DNA of 44,364 bases from Candidatus Binataceae bacterium (GTDB lineage: Bacteria; Desulfobacterota; Binatia; Binatales; Binataceae): NCBI GenBank assembly GCA_030041155.1, contig JASHOJ010000016.1, positions 1-44,364 on the forward strand, given 5' to 3'. Position numbers and translations under genes: made by a program. The notes under the pieces are model-generated. The model saw only the letters and a list, made by a program, of their open reading frames with translations. It did no database searches and was not told the origin of the DNA. Positions 31,284 to 40,353 of this stretch are shown in pieces. The stretch's first letter is position 1, and the number at the start of each line of letters is the position of its first letter.

Positions 31284-31903
31284 GGCGCGAACCCCTCGCG
31301 CTGGCGTGCGGCTCGAAGACGTTCCGCAAGCACTATTGCCTGAAGCTGGGCGATGGACCGATCGACCTCGGCGTTGATAATCAGGAAGTCGTATGCCGTC
31401 CACTCGCGTGCTTCCTCGCGAGCGCGGATCAGCCGGCGCTGGATGCCAGGCTCGTCCTCCGTTCCGCGGTGACGCAGGCGTTCTTCGAGATCCTCAAAAC
31501 TCGGCGGAAGCACGAATATGCCAACCGCGTCGCGCGGATATTTCTCCCGAATCTGCTTGGCGCCGGAGATATCTATCTCGAGCAGGATGTCGCGGCCCTC
31601 TCGCACCGCCCGATCGAGCGGACCCCGCGGAGTCCCATATGATGCTCCGAAATGACGGGCATGCTCCGCCAACTCGCCCCGCGCCCATCTGGCTTTGAAT
31701 TCCTCTTCGCTCACAAAATGATGATCGACGCCCTCAACTTCGCCCCCTCGGGGCCCGCGCGTGGTAAGCGAGACCGACAGGTCAAGCTCATCGATCGCGG
31801 TCAGCGCCCTGCGCCACAGCGTGGTCTTGCCCGCTCCGGAGGGGGCGGAAAGTATGAATATTATACCGCGTCTATGCGGCTCATGATGCTGCGAGATCGA
31901 CAC
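31271..31903 (-). CDS. gmk: guanylate kinase
   Basis: A 210-residue P-loop kinase. The P-loop is FILSAPSGAGKTTLWRR (about 16-32), the GMP-binding region SLTTRGPRGGEVEGVDHHFV (about 45-64), then FKARWARGELAEHARHFGASYGTPR split across 69-93, DILLEIDISGAKQIRE (about 104), and the lid/arginine region EERLRHRGTEDEPGIQRRL. Gmk phosphorylates GMP to GDP, feeding GTP and (p)ppGpp synthesis; co-transcription with the Rel/SpoT gene, which overlaps it by 13 bases, makes sense. The common rpoZ gene between them is missing. yicC lies 44 bases upstream on the same strand. Confidence 0.94.
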   Translation of the reverse strand: MSISQHHEPHRRGIIFILSAPSGAGKTTLWRRALTAIDELDLSVSLTTRGPRGGEVEGVDHHFVSEEEFKARWARGELAEHARHFGASYGTPRGPLDRAVREGRDILLEIDISGAKQIREKYPRDAVGIFVLPPSFEDLEERLRHRGTEDEPGIQRRLIRAREEAREWTAYDFLIINAEVDRSIAQLQAIVLAERLRAARQREGFAPWKS

Positions 31904-31947
31904 AATTACGAGCGTCTGGCTTCTACAAATGCTGTTTTATAGCACGC

Positions 31948-32823
31948 CTATTCGACGTTCTGCACCTGCTCCCGCATCTTTTCCGCTTCCGCCTTGACCT
32001 CGACCGTTAGTTGCGAAAGCGCGGCGTTCTGCGACTTCGATCCCATCGTGTTCACTTCACGATTTATTTCCTGAAGTAGAAATTCTATCGATTTGCCTAC
32101 CGGCCCTTTGCGATCGAGCAACGAATCCAAGCCGTCGAGATGAGCCTGAAGCCGAGTGATTTCTTCGCTAATATCTCCGTGTTGCGAAACGATTGAGGCT
32201 TCCTCATAGAGTCGTTTCTCGTTCACTGGAGCCGTGCTCAATAATTCTCGAATCCGGGACTGGAAATTCGCCAGAATTTCGGCTCGGGTCTGCTCGGCAA
32301 GCCGCTGGATGCGTGGAACCGCCGCATGAATTCGGCGGACGCGATCGCCAAAATCCTGTCGCAGGCTCTTACCCTCGCGCACCCGCTCAGTATCGAGCGC
32401 TCTGAGCGCACTCTTCAGCGCGGTTAAGCCCAATCTTACCGCCGCTCCGACGTCATTTTCCTCTTCGATCACATGAAAAATCTCGGGCCGATTCATTATA
32501 ACTTCGATTCCCGGATTACCATTAAGATTCAGCCGTTTTCCGAGGCGGCGGAGCTCCGCGACGTATTGATTCGCCAGTCTTTCGTTTATTTCCAGACGTG
32601 CGGACGAAGGCTTCGTCGCTGCGCTCTTTATGAAAATCTCGACCCGGCCTCGCGCAACGCCAGCCTGAACTGTTTTACGGATCTCTGACTCGTATTCGCC
32701 CCATCCCCGAGGCAGATTCAGCTTCAACTCGAAGAAACGCTGATTCAACGAACGAACTTCCGCGACGATTCGAATCCCGCCCCGCTCGACAAATGCTCGC
32801 CCGAATCCAGTCATGCTGCGCAT
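31948..32823 (-). CDS. yicC: YicC-family endoribonuclease
   Basis: A 291-residue protein of normal family length. The N-terminal block is RSMTGFGRAFVERGGIRI, then VRSLNQRFFELKLNLPRGW; the C-terminal DUF1732 domain has HGDISEEITRLQAHLDGLDS, GPVGKSIEFLLQEINREVNT and MGSKSQNAALSQL with the closing KMREQVQNVE. YicC proteins are RNases that act on small RNAs or mRNA in E. coli and B. subtilis. The gene lies directly upstream of gmk, the common arrangement, and four bases after the GT4 gene ends, so it is probably in the same transcript. Confidence 0.93.
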   Translation of the reverse strand: MRSMTGFGRAFVERGGIRIVAEVRSLNQRFFELKLNLPRGWGEYESEIRKTVQAGVARGRVEIFIKSAATKPSSARLEINERLANQYVAELRRLGKRLNLNGNPGIEVIMNRPEIFHVIEEENDVGAAVRLGLTALKSALRALDTERVREGKSLRQDFGDRVRRIHAAVPRIQRLAEQTRAEILANFQSRIRELLSTAPVNEKRLYEEASIVSQHGDISEEITRLQAHLDGLDSLLDRKGPVGKSIEFLLQEINREVNTMGSKSQNAALSQLTVEVKAEAEKMREQVQNVE

Positions 32824-32827
32824 CGTT

Positions 32828-33994
32828 TCAGTCCTTCTCCCTGTTCGTTTCCAGGCAAGCGCGGTACAACGCTAGGGTTTTTGCAGCCATCGCACCCATG
32901 GAAAACTTCTGAACGACTCGCTCTCGCGCCGCAACCCCCATCTGAGCCCTTTCCGCAGGCATTCGCGCCATCCGAGCGATGCCGGACGCCATCGCGCCCG
33001 CGTCCCTTGGTGCTACGAGCATACCCGTCACGCCATCCAATACCACTTCGCTAATTCCGCCGGCACGGCTCGCCACTGACGGCAGACCGCTGGCTGCCGC
33101 TTCCAGAATGGCAACACCCAGGCCTTCGTGAAACGAAGGAAAGACGAAGATATCGCCTGCGCGAAGAACTTCGCGCACATCATCCATTCTGCCCAACAGG
33201 CGTATGGATGGTGAAACGTCTAGTTCCTGCGCAGTCTTTTCGAGGACCTGGCGTTGACTTCCATCCCCCACAATCAGGCACACGAGAGGCAGCGACTCAT
33301 GCTTGATGAGGTGTGCCACGGCCTCCACAAGATAGCGATGGCCTTTGCGCTCCTCCAGAGCGCCGACCGAGACGAGTACGAGGGCGCGCTCATCGAGCCC
33401 GAGAGCCGCTCTGGCGCGGGCGCGTTCATCGGCATTGGCGGGATGAAATCGCTCGCAGTCAACGCCACTTGGTACAATTGTCACCCGCTCGCGGGGAATC
33501 GATGATTCCGCGAGCGCATCCGCTACCGAGGCCGAGATAGCCGCGACTCCATCGACCGCGCGATTGAAGAGCAGCGATGCGAACAGCCGATTCGGCCGAT
33601 AATCCATCCTGCGGGTGACAATCAAGGCGCGCCCATAACCTCGCGCGAACGGCGCCATGGCATGAGCCCGTGCAGTATGGAAATGCACTACATCGTAGCG
33701 CTCGCGATGCAGGATTCGGCGAAACCGAATTGCCGCGCCGAGATCGACCGAATTGTGTATTCTCAAGCCATGACAGACGATTCCCAGACTCCGCGCGCGT
33801 TCGTAGAGGCGCCCGAAGGGATCGCAGATCAGTTCGGCACGATGACCAAGCTTGAGTAGTTCGAGCGTCAGGCCAAGCACCTGGCTCTCTCCGCCCGCAA
33901 AACCGTGTTCGGGATCAACTCCGGCAATCTTGAGCGGTTCGCCAGGTTCGTTGTGCAGCGTGTTGCTCGGATTTTCCTCTGAATGGTTCTCCAC
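32828..33994 (-). CDS. GT4-family glycosyltransferase
   Basis: A 388-residue GT-B fold enzyme. The donor/acceptor N-terminal domain includes AGVDPEHGFAGGESQVLGL (about 24-42) with the Gly-rich loop, VVHFHTARAHAMAPFARGYG (about 100) and VTRRMDYRPNRL. The C-terminal domain has VPSGVDCERFHP (about 180), VSVGALEERKGHRYLVEAV (about 215), and FPSFHEGLGVAILEAAASGL (about 290), whose E-x7-E motif marks the nucleotide-sugar site of GT4 retaining enzymes. Substrate unknown; the LPS neighbours suggest a core or O-chain sugar. It is in the minus-strand LPS cluster, 36 bases after GT2 and four before yicC. Confidence 0.88.
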   Translation of the reverse strand: MENHSEENPSNTLHNEPGEPLKIAGVDPEHGFAGGESQVLGLTLELLKLGHRAELICDPFGRLYERARSLGIVCHGLRIHNSVDLGAAIRFRRILHRERYDVVHFHTARAHAMAPFARGYGRALIVTRRMDYRPNRLFASLLFNRAVDGVAAISASVADALAESSIPRERVTIVPSGVDCERFHPANADERARARAALGLDERALVLVSVGALEERKGHRYLVEAVAHLIKHESLPLVCLIVGDGSQRQVLEKTAQELDVSPSIRLLGRMDDVREVLRAGDIFVFPSFHEGLGVAILEAAASGLPSVASRAGGISEVVLDGVTGMLVAPRDAGAMASGIARMARMPAERAQMGVAARERVVQKFSMGAMAAKTLALYRACLETNREKD

Positions 33995-34030
33995 GAGGTC
34001 TCTTTGGCAAAGGACGGGATACGGCGGCGC

Positions 34031-34723
34031 TCAATCCCAAAACCGATAATAGATGATCGCGCAAATAGCGGTTATCGCGTCACGCCATCCGATTTTCTTG
34101 CCTTCTTCATAGGTTCGCCCGGAGTACGAGATGGGCACCTCGTATATTCGCCATCGCGCGCGAGCCGCTTTTGCCGTGATCTCGGGTTCAAACGTGAATC
34201 GATTTCCTGAAAGCCTGAGCTCCATCAGCTTCTCGCGCACGAACGCCTTCTGTCCAGTTTCCATGTCGCTCAAATTCAGATCGCTCATGATGTTGGAAAT
34301 CAGGGTGATGAGCCGATTGCCTATGTAGTGCCAGAAGAACAGCACGCGATGCGGCCCTCCGAGAAAGCGCGAACCATAGACCATGTCCGCGCGGCCGTCG
34401 GCAAGCGGTACGATCATGCGGCTGAAATCCGCTGGATCATATTCCAGGTCGGCATCCTGCACGAACACGTACGGATTGGTCGTGGCGGAAAAGCCTAGCC
34501 TGAGCGCCGCGCCCTTGCCTTTGTTCTTAGCATGAAAAAAGCATCGGACGTGCGGATGCTCAAATCTCTGCAGATATTCGCGCGTGCCGTCGCTGGAGCC
34601 GTCATCAACCACTATTACCTCGGCATCGAAACCACACTTGAGCACGCGATCTAGCACCAATCCGATTGTCCGAACCTCGTTGAATACAGGAATCACGATG
34701 GAAATCTTCTGCTCGGGTGTCAT
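34031..34723 (-). CDS. GT2-family glycosyltransferase (dolichol-P-mannose synthase-like)
   Basis: A 230-residue single-domain GT-A enzyme. Blocks are ISIVIPVFNEVRTIGLVLDR (7-26), VIVVDDGSSDGTREYL (about 37), NKGKGAALRLGF (about 66), the DxD-type VFVQDADLEYDPADF (about 86), YGSRFLGG, DMETGQKAFVREKL and the acceptor-side GNRFTFEPEITAKAARAR. This group transfers a sugar from a nucleotide donor to polyprenyl phosphate, which could supply the GT87 enzyme at 26628-27863; that link is inference. There is no membrane anchor after the catalytic domain. Its ATG overlaps the stop of the upstream kinase gene by four bases. Confidence 0.87.
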   Translation of the reverse strand: MTPEQKISIVIPVFNEVRTIGLVLDRVLKCGFDAEVIVVDDGSSDGTREYLQRFEHPHVRCFFHAKNKGKGAALRLGFSATTNPYVFVQDADLEYDPADFSRMIVPLADGRADMVYGSRFLGGPHRVLFFWHYIGNRLITLISNIMSDLNLSDMETGQKAFVREKLMELRLSGNRFTFEPEITAKAARARWRIYEVPISYSGRTYEEGKKIGWRDAITAICAIIYYRFWD

Positions 34724-35574
34724 TTCAGCCTCGCGATTTTCTGCTCAGCTACGCGAGAGGCGCGCACCGTCACGATCGCGCCGTCACGCGCGATTCGTTT
34801 CTTCAGCATCCGCAGAATGCGCTCTAGCTCGGCTTTGCGCCGGACGCGCGGAAGCTCGCCCGCGTACGCCTGCCACACTCGCATCCTGTCCGTCGCGGTT
34901 ACCCCCGCGAGCTGGAATCGCGCGAGCTGAACCATGTTTCTGCGGCGCTGGCGAGCGGCAGAACCAAATCGCGCGACGCGGGTCCGCTCGTGATCGATAA
35001 ACGTGATGTCCGGCGGTGCGCTCTCATTTGCGATTATATTGAATGGGGTCAAATCGCCGTGGATAAATCCCGCCCGATGCATCCGCGCTACAGCAGCGCC
35101 GATCGCGCGCAACAGAACCCGTTTGCGTGCGAAATCGATTTCGGGGTTGCTGAGCTGGCGCGTGATCATCACTCCGTCCGCGCGCGGCGTTACCGTGAGC
35201 TCGCGGCCGCTTCTTGACTCGCGCCCATAGAGCACGACCGCGGGCGCATTGAGTCCGTGAGCGCGCAGTGAATTCGAGATTGCCGCCGCTCTTGAACCGC
35301 GCGGCCTTTTGATTGTACGCGCAAACCATCCAGCAGCAGGAGGATCGGTCAATTTGATAAAAACTACCGCGCCTTCAATTCCGCGCAGCTCGGCGCGAAA
35401 GGTTGTCGCGCGGCGTGAACGCCGTACCGCCGGCTCGATCCGACCCTCGGCGGCATCCAGCGCGCGCTCAATAACCGCTTCGCGAAGTTCCGGCGGCAGC
35501 ATCGGTGCCTCAGCGACCGTCAATCGCCATCCGCGGCGTTCGAGCATCATTCCTCTGCCGTTCGCCTTCATCAT
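34720..35574 (-). CDS. second LPS/Kdo-kinase-like protein
   Basis: A 284-residue kinase-fold protein from ATG 35574 (the next codon is also ATG); the frame extends 37 codons into the GT9 gene as arginine-rich sequence. Visible are VVFIKLTDPPAAGWFARTIK (about 75, lysine strand), AAAISNSLRAHGLNAPAVVL (alpha-C helix), the catalytic loop FIHGDLTPFNIIA (about 168) and the metal site ITFIDHERTRVARFG (about 188). The IDHE wording replaces the DFD-type motif, with Asp kept. The C-terminus is a basic helix. It resembles WaaP/KdkA-type sugar kinases and is flanked by GT9 and GT2 genes, so core-heptose or Kdo phosphorylation is likely but unproven. Confidence 0.75.
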   Translation of the reverse strand: MMKANGRGMMLERRGWRLTVAEAPMLPPELREAVIERALDAAEGRIEPAVRRSRRATTFRAELRGIEGAVVFIKLTDPPAAGWFARTIKRPRGSRAAAISNSLRAHGLNAPAVVLYGRESRSGRELTVTPRADGVMITRQLSNPEIDFARKRVLLRAIGAAVARMHRAGFIHGDLTPFNIIANESAPPDITFIDHERTRVARFGSAARQRRRNMVQLARFQLAGVTATDRMRVWQAYAGELPRVRRKAELERILRMLKKRIARDGAIVTVRASRVAEQKIARLK

Positions 35575-35593
35575 TTGCGCGCTGGATCTAGAG

Positions 35594-36706
35594 TTACGCG
35601 CGAGAATCGAGCCGCGCCGCGGCTTCCATATCGCCTCTGCCGCCGAGCGCGCGCCATACCATTTCCGCCACTTCCGACGGTTCAATTCGCCTCATGCATT
35701 CGCGGCCGACGGGACATTCACGCAGGTAACAGGGATGACACGGAATCGCGCCCGTGATCGCAAGGTCGGCGAAGCCCCATGGCGCGGATCGTTCCGCAGC
35801 GGTTGCGCCCCAGAGCGAAACGATTGGGCATCCGACCGCCGCCGCGATATGCATTGGGCCGGAGTCGGGCCCGAATGCCGCCGCGCACTCGGGAAAGATT
35901 GCGATCAGATCTCTAAGCGACGTGAACCCGGCGAGGTTGAGTGCGGGCGGATCCAGATGGCGCAACACCGCGGTTGCGATCTCCATCTCATCCGGACCGC
36001 CGAGCAAAACCGGATACATCGGCGCCAAGCCATCCGCACCTTGCGCAAGACGCGCGATCGCATCCGCGATCGCCTCGGGAAAATAGATTCGGCTCGGCCA
36101 CGACGACCCGAGAATCACGCCTAGTCTCGGATGCGGAGCGCCAGCCATCAATTCGCGCGCCCGCGCCCTCTCCTGCTCCGATGCCTCAAGCCCGAACTCG
36201 AGAGGCGCGGGCGCAAGCCCGAGCAGGTCGCCGAATTCCTGGTACTGAAGCAGCTTGAGCTTGAGATTCGGCTGAGGCGAAATTCGGAGCGTTGAAAAGC
36301 GATGGTTCAGCTCCTTTGTGTTTGCCGCATCAAATCCGATCCTGCGGCGCGCGCCCGAGATCACGCCGGTCACGGCGCTTTTCAGATGACGCTGCAGATC
36401 GATCACGAGATCGAAATGCCCCTTGCGAACCGCCCTGAGAAACGGCACGAACGACCACGGCGCGCGCGCGCGATCGTACAGGATTATCTCGTCGATCCAC
36501 GGATGCGCCTCGATGATTGGAGCCGATTTCGGCTCAATCGCCCATGCGATGTGGGTATTCGGGCGCGGCCACGCGCGGCGCATCCGGCAGATGAGCGGTA
36601 GCGCGCGCACCACATCGCCGATTGCGCCGTGAAGCACGATCAGCACGCGGCTCGGTACGGAACCCGGCATAGTAACGCTCGCGGTCATCGGATTATTTGG
36701 GAACAA
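35594..36706 (-). CDS. GT9-family ADP-heptose:LPS heptosyltransferase
   Basis: A 370-residue GT-B enzyme of family GT9 (WaaC/WaaF/WaaQ). Blocks are VLIVLHGAIGDVVRALPLIC (about 21-40), FDLVIDLQRHLKSAVTGVIS (about 100), GVILGSSWPSRIYFP (about 196), and the donor-binding FGPDSGPMHIAAAVGCPIVS with LWGATAAERSAPWG (about 280-314). A cysteine-rich PCHPCYLRECPVGRECMRRI segment near the end is common in GT9. It would use ADP-L,D-heptose made by HldD (18141-19085). First gene of the minus-strand LPS/nucleotide cluster. Later ATGs (residues 7 and 13) are possible starts. Which heptose it adds is not resolved. Confidence 0.9.
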   Translation of the reverse strand: MFPNNPMTASVTMPGSVPSRVLIVLHGAIGDVVRALPLICRMRRAWPRPNTHIAWAIEPKSAPIIEAHPWIDEIILYDRARAPWSFVPFLRAVRKGHFDLVIDLQRHLKSAVTGVISGARRRIGFDAANTKELNHRFSTLRISPQPNLKLKLLQYQEFGDLLGLAPAPLEFGLEASEQERARARELMAGAPHPRLGVILGSSWPSRIYFPEAIADAIARLAQGADGLAPMYPVLLGGPDEMEIATAVLRHLDPPALNLAGFTSLRDLIAIFPECAAAFGPDSGPMHIAAAVGCPIVSLWGATAAERSAPWGFADLAITGAIPCHPCYLRECPVGRECMRRIEPSEVAEMVWRALGGRGDMEAAARLDSRA

Positions 36707-36817
36707 TCGCGGCGGCGCGCGTGATTCCCCGCACCCGATGATATCGGCGTTGCAGCTTCTGGTATAGCGGACTTTATCGGGACTTCCGCCCGAAATTTCA
36801 GGCTGATTCGGCGCGGG

Positions 36818-37666
36818 TCATGCCTGGGATGCCACAAATTCTCTAATCACTTCGATCGCTCGCCGTGGCGCGTCAGTCACGACTCCATGACCGGCATTGG
36901 GGAAACGCTCGAACCGCACCAGTCCCTCCGGCAGCGCCGCGACGATGTCCTCGGACTCGCTGATCGGCGTCACGGGATCGTCTTCGCCGGCAAGCACCAG
37001 GGTCGGGCACCTGATGCGAGAGAGAGCCGCCAACATGTTCATGGTGCGCTGCTCGCCGCCCGCAAAGTGCGTCGCCACATCGATATTCCACTTGACCCGG
37101 CCCATCTTCTCGCCGCCATCGCGATTGCGCGTGTAGAGCGGCATGCACACCTTTAGGTAGACGGCCGCGTGCTCGGGCGTCGGATCCTTCCAATATGATT
37201 CGGCAATCGCGCGCGCCTCTGGGCCGCCTAGCCGCTCGAACTCCGCGAAGACGCGCTCCATGCGCCATCTCGCCGCGGTGCTGCACAGGATCAGTTTTCC
37301 CGGATGCTCCGGATGCCGCGTCGCATACGCCATCGCAGCCATCCCGCCAAATGACGTACCCATCACCACCGGATGCTCGATTTCGAGCGCTTCGCAGAAC
37401 GCCACCACATCATCCGCCCACGCGGCAAGGTTCCAACGCTCGGGACCGGTCCGATCGCTGCGGCCCTGGCTTCGATGCTCTAGGTAAACGACCTGCGCAA
37501 CATCGATGAGTTCGCTCATCTCGGGCTTGAATGTCGTGTGATCGCCCCCCGGACCGCCGTGCAGCAGCAGCAAGGTTGGGCGCTCGCGCATCCGAGGACC
37601 ATCGGGCACCAACTTTGCGCCTTCGACATCAAAGAACAGCCTGCCATCGCCGACTTGAACTCTCAT
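36818..37666 (-). CDS. alpha/beta-hydrolase, proline iminopeptidase-like
   Basis: A 282-residue hydrolase from ATG 37666 (begins MRVQVGDGRLFFDVEG); the frame stays open to 37750 but that part is arginine-rich. The oxyanion-hole motif LLLHGGPGGDHTTFKPE (about 30-46), nucleophile elbow VVMGTSFGGMAAMAYA (about 101), acid AGEDDPVTPISES (about 225), and the C-terminal catalytic His in NAGHGVVTD (about 255) form a full triad. HGGPGG is typical of proline iminopeptidases and related esterases; the substrate is unknown. Single gene, divergent from the M28 peptidase. Confidence 0.85.
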   Translation of the reverse strand: MRVQVGDGRLFFDVEGAKLVPDGPRMRERPTLLLLHGGPGGDHTTFKPEMSELIDVAQVVYLEHRSQGRSDRTGPERWNLAAWADDVVAFCEALEIEHPVVMGTSFGGMAAMAYATRHPEHPGKLILCSTAARWRMERVFAEFERLGGPEARAIAESYWKDPTPEHAAVYLKVCMPLYTRNRDGGEKMGRVKWNIDVATHFAGGEQRTMNMLAALSRIRCPTLVLAGEDDPVTPISESEDIVAALPEGLVRFERFPNAGHGVVTDAPRRAIEVIREFVASQA

Positions 37667-37815
37667 GGAACGAATAACTACGGCGCGGCGCGCGTAATCG
37701 CAACTCGCGCGCAATCGCCCGTCCCGCGGCTGAAAACTCCTCTCTGTCATTTTCGTGCGTTGCTGCCGCGCGAATAATTCTGACGTTCCCGCAGAAGAAA
37801 ACCCGCGGGATAGAA

Positions 37816-37833
37816 GCTTCGCGCTTGCGAAGC
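37816..37833. repeat. perfect hairpin in the divergent gap
   Basis: GCTTCGC, loop GCTT, GCGAAGC: a perfect 7-bp stem between the hydrolase and the M28 peptidase genes. Nearby sequence (TTCCCGCAG...CCCGCGGGAT) resembles the REP-like elements at 300-545. It is probably a dispersed repeat or operator-like palindrome, not a terminator, because both genes are transcribed away from it. Confidence 0.3.
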
Positions 37834-37878
37834 GCGCTTACGCCCATGTAGAAGTGCCCTTACCCTCGCGGGCCTCTG

Positions 37879-40287
37879 ATGTCGCCTGAGTCATCTGCAT
37901 CGCCTCCCGCCCGACAGCCACAGGCGCTCTCAAGCGGGCCTATCGTATTGATCCTGCTGATAGTGCTCGCGTTCGCGATCGCACAAAAAGACGGACCGCC
38001 GCCGGTGGTTGGATCGACCGCGCCTTCCTCCCGATTCTCCGCCGCGCGCGCGATGCGCGATGTGCGCGCGATCGCGAAGTCGCCGCATCCGCTCGCGTCG
38101 GCCGCCGACGCAAAAGTCCACGACTATCTTGTAAACCGCCTGAAGGAGTTCGGGCTTGCACCCGAGATCGAGACCGCGATCGTGGCGGCGAAGAGTCGCG
38201 TCGGACCCGAAACTTTCGCAACCGTCCACAATATCATCGCGAAGCTGCCCGGCGCCGCGAGCACCGGCGCGGTCATGATGGTCGCACATTACGATTCGGT
38301 GCCGAGCGGCCCTGGCGCCGCCGACGATGCATCATCGGTCGCGGCGCTGCTGGAAACCGTTCGCGCTCTCAGAACCGCTCCGCCGCTGCGCAACGACATA
38401 ATCGTGCTGCTCACCGACGGCGAAGAACTTGGGCTGCTCGGCGCGCGCGCATTCGTCGAGAACTATTCCGGACTTCGCGGCATCAGGGTTGTGCTCAACT
38501 TCGACATGCGCGGCGATTACGGACCGGTCCTGATGCTCCAGACCAGCCCCGATAACACCTGGATGATTCGTGCGCTCGCGAAAACCCGCTACCCGCGCGC
38601 GAATTCGCTTGCGGCGTCCATCTACAAGCGGATGCCCAACGAGTCCGATTTCTCCGTGTTCCTGCACAGGGACCTGGCAGGAATGAATTTCGCCGCGATT
38701 CGCGGCCTGGTCCGCTATCACACGAGACTCGACAACGTCACCAATCTCGATCCTCGTTCGGTGCAGAACCAGGGCAGCTACGCGCTCGCGCTCGCACGAG
38801 ACTTTGGCGCGATGGACCTGCGCGCGGCGCATCGCGGCGACTCGGTGTTCTTCACTCTCGGCCGCCTGTTTCACTATCCCGCGGGGCTTGCGCTGCCGCT
38901 TGCGATCATCACCGCCCTGATCGTGATTGGCGCGCTTACCGCCGGCAATCGCCTCGGCAGGATGCCGCCGCTTGGTTTAACTTTCGGCGCTCTGATCTTC
39001 ATCGGAGCCCTCGTGATTGCGATTATCGAGGGCGAAATCGTATCCGCGCTGATGCGATGGATTTGCGCGGCCGAGATGCTGCCGAGCGGAACCACCTACG
39101 GCGGTTTCTGGTTCGCGCTCGCCTCGACTTTTATCGTCATCGCGTCGCTGCTCGCGTTCTACTTATGGATGCGGCGATATGTGTCGCGCGCGAACCTCGG
39201 CGGCGGTGCGCTCGCGATCCTCGCGATAATCGCGCTGGTCGCCGGCGCCGACTTTCTGTCGGGCAGTTATTTGATCGCATGGCCGGTCCTGTTTGCCGCT
39301 TTTGCGATTCATTACCGATGGACCAGACTGGGCGGCGATGATCCCTTGTTCTCGATTTTTGCCGCGCTCGCCGCGCTGATTCCGTGCACGATCTTGATCG
39401 CGCCCGGGCTCTTTACCAATGCCGAGGGCACTCGCGGCGCGATGCTGCTTGGCGTGATCATGATTGCCCTGCTGTTCGGGTTCTACATCCCTTACACCGA
39501 TCTCCTGACCGAGAGACACGAGCGGTCTGTCTCGGTCGTCCTCGCGATCGCGGCGGTGCTCTGCTTCCTCGGCGGCATCGGCGCGAGTCAATTCAGCAAG
39601 GCTCATCCGCGCCCCGACAGCATCTTTTATCTTCTCGATTCTGATAGCGGCAAAGCGACCTGGGAGAGCCTCGATCGTGCGCCCGACCCTTTCACCGCTC
39701 AGTTCTTTCAGAATCACGTGCGCAGAGGCTCGCTCGCGATTGTCACCGGGATGAGCGAGCCCGCGTTGAAAGAAGCCCCGCTACAGGCGAAGTTCAACCA
39801 CGCGGCGCTCTTCAGCAGCCTGAGCGACGGCGCGACGATCGAGGGCGATGCGCCCGCCGCGGAGCTTGCGCCCCCAACTCTCGAGGTTATCGGCGACACA
39901 AGTACCGCTGGCTTGCGAACTCTGCGCCTGCATATCGCGTCAGCGCGAGGCGCGCCGATAATCTGGATCGCGATACCGCGCGCCGTAACCGTGCTCAGCT
40001 CTTCGATCGATGACAAATCAAGCGATGCGGGACCAATCCCCGGCTATACGGCATGGGTTTGGGGAGTATCGCAGGCCGGTTTCGATTTCACGCTCACCAC
40101 CCGGTATCCCGATCTCTTTCCGGTGACAATTATCGATCAGACCGATGGTTTGCCGGCACTTACCGCGATGAAAATCCATCCGCGCGGCCCGGCGCAGATG
40201 CCCTCGCCCGACTTGTTTTTCGATTCCGCCACGCTGGTAAAACGAACGTTTATCCCCGGCGCACAGATGACGACGCCCAATGCCTGA
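37879..40287 (+). CDS. membrane-anchored M28-family zinc metallopeptidase
   Basis: An 802-residue protein. An N-terminal membrane anchor (about 19-36, GPIVLILLIVLAFAIA) precedes an M28 catalytic domain. Zinc ligands are visible: His in VAHYDSVPSGPGAADDASS (about 135, His and Asp), the Glu pair in LLTDGEELGLLGARAF (about 177), Asp in LNFDMRGDYGP (about 206), and His in VRYHTRLDNVTNLDP (about 279). Then come about eight membrane helices (about 335-580) and a beta-rich extracytoplasmic domain of about 220 residues. This layout matches the eukaryotic ER metallopeptidase (ERMP1/Fxna) type, with bacterial homologues of unknown substrate. Single gene; not linked to the neighbours. Confidence 0.88.
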   Translation: MSPESSASPPARQPQALSSGPIVLILLIVLAFAIAQKDGPPPVVGSTAPSSRFSAARAMRDVRAIAKSPHPLASAADAKVHDYLVNRLKEFGLAPEIETAIVAAKSRVGPETFATVHNIIAKLPGAASTGAVMMVAHYDSVPSGPGAADDASSVAALLETVRALRTAPPLRNDIIVLLTDGEELGLLGARAFVENYSGLRGIRVVLNFDMRGDYGPVLMLQTSPDNTWMIRALAKTRYPRANSLAASIYKRMPNESDFSVFLHRDLAGMNFAAIRGLVRYHTRLDNVTNLDPRSVQNQGSYALALARDFGAMDLRAAHRGDSVFFTLGRLFHYPAGLALPLAIITALIVIGALTAGNRLGRMPPLGLTFGALIFIGALVIAIIEGEIVSALMRWICAAEMLPSGTTYGGFWFALASTFIVIASLLAFYLWMRRYVSRANLGGGALAILAIIALVAGADFLSGSYLIAWPVLFAAFAIHYRWTRLGGDDPLFSIFAALAALIPCTILIAPGLFTNAEGTRGAMLLGVIMIALLFGFYIPYTDLLTERHERSVSVVLAIAAVLCFLGGIGASQFSKAHPRPDSIFYLLDSDSGKATWESLDRAPDPFTAQFFQNHVRRGSLAIVTGMSEPALKEAPLQAKFNHAALFSSLSDGATIEGDAPAAELAPPTLEVIGDTSTAGLRTLRLHIASARGAPIIWIAIPRAVTVLSSSIDDKSSDAGPIPGYTAWVWGVSQAGFDFTLTTRYPDLFPVTIIDQTDGLPALTAMKIHPRGPAQMPSPDLFFDSATLVKRTFIPGAQMTTPNA

Positions 40288-40353
40288 GCGTGCCCACCCG
40301 TTAGATCTTGCCTGATGCTCTCGGACACCAGTCGCTCCAACGATGCACGAGGC

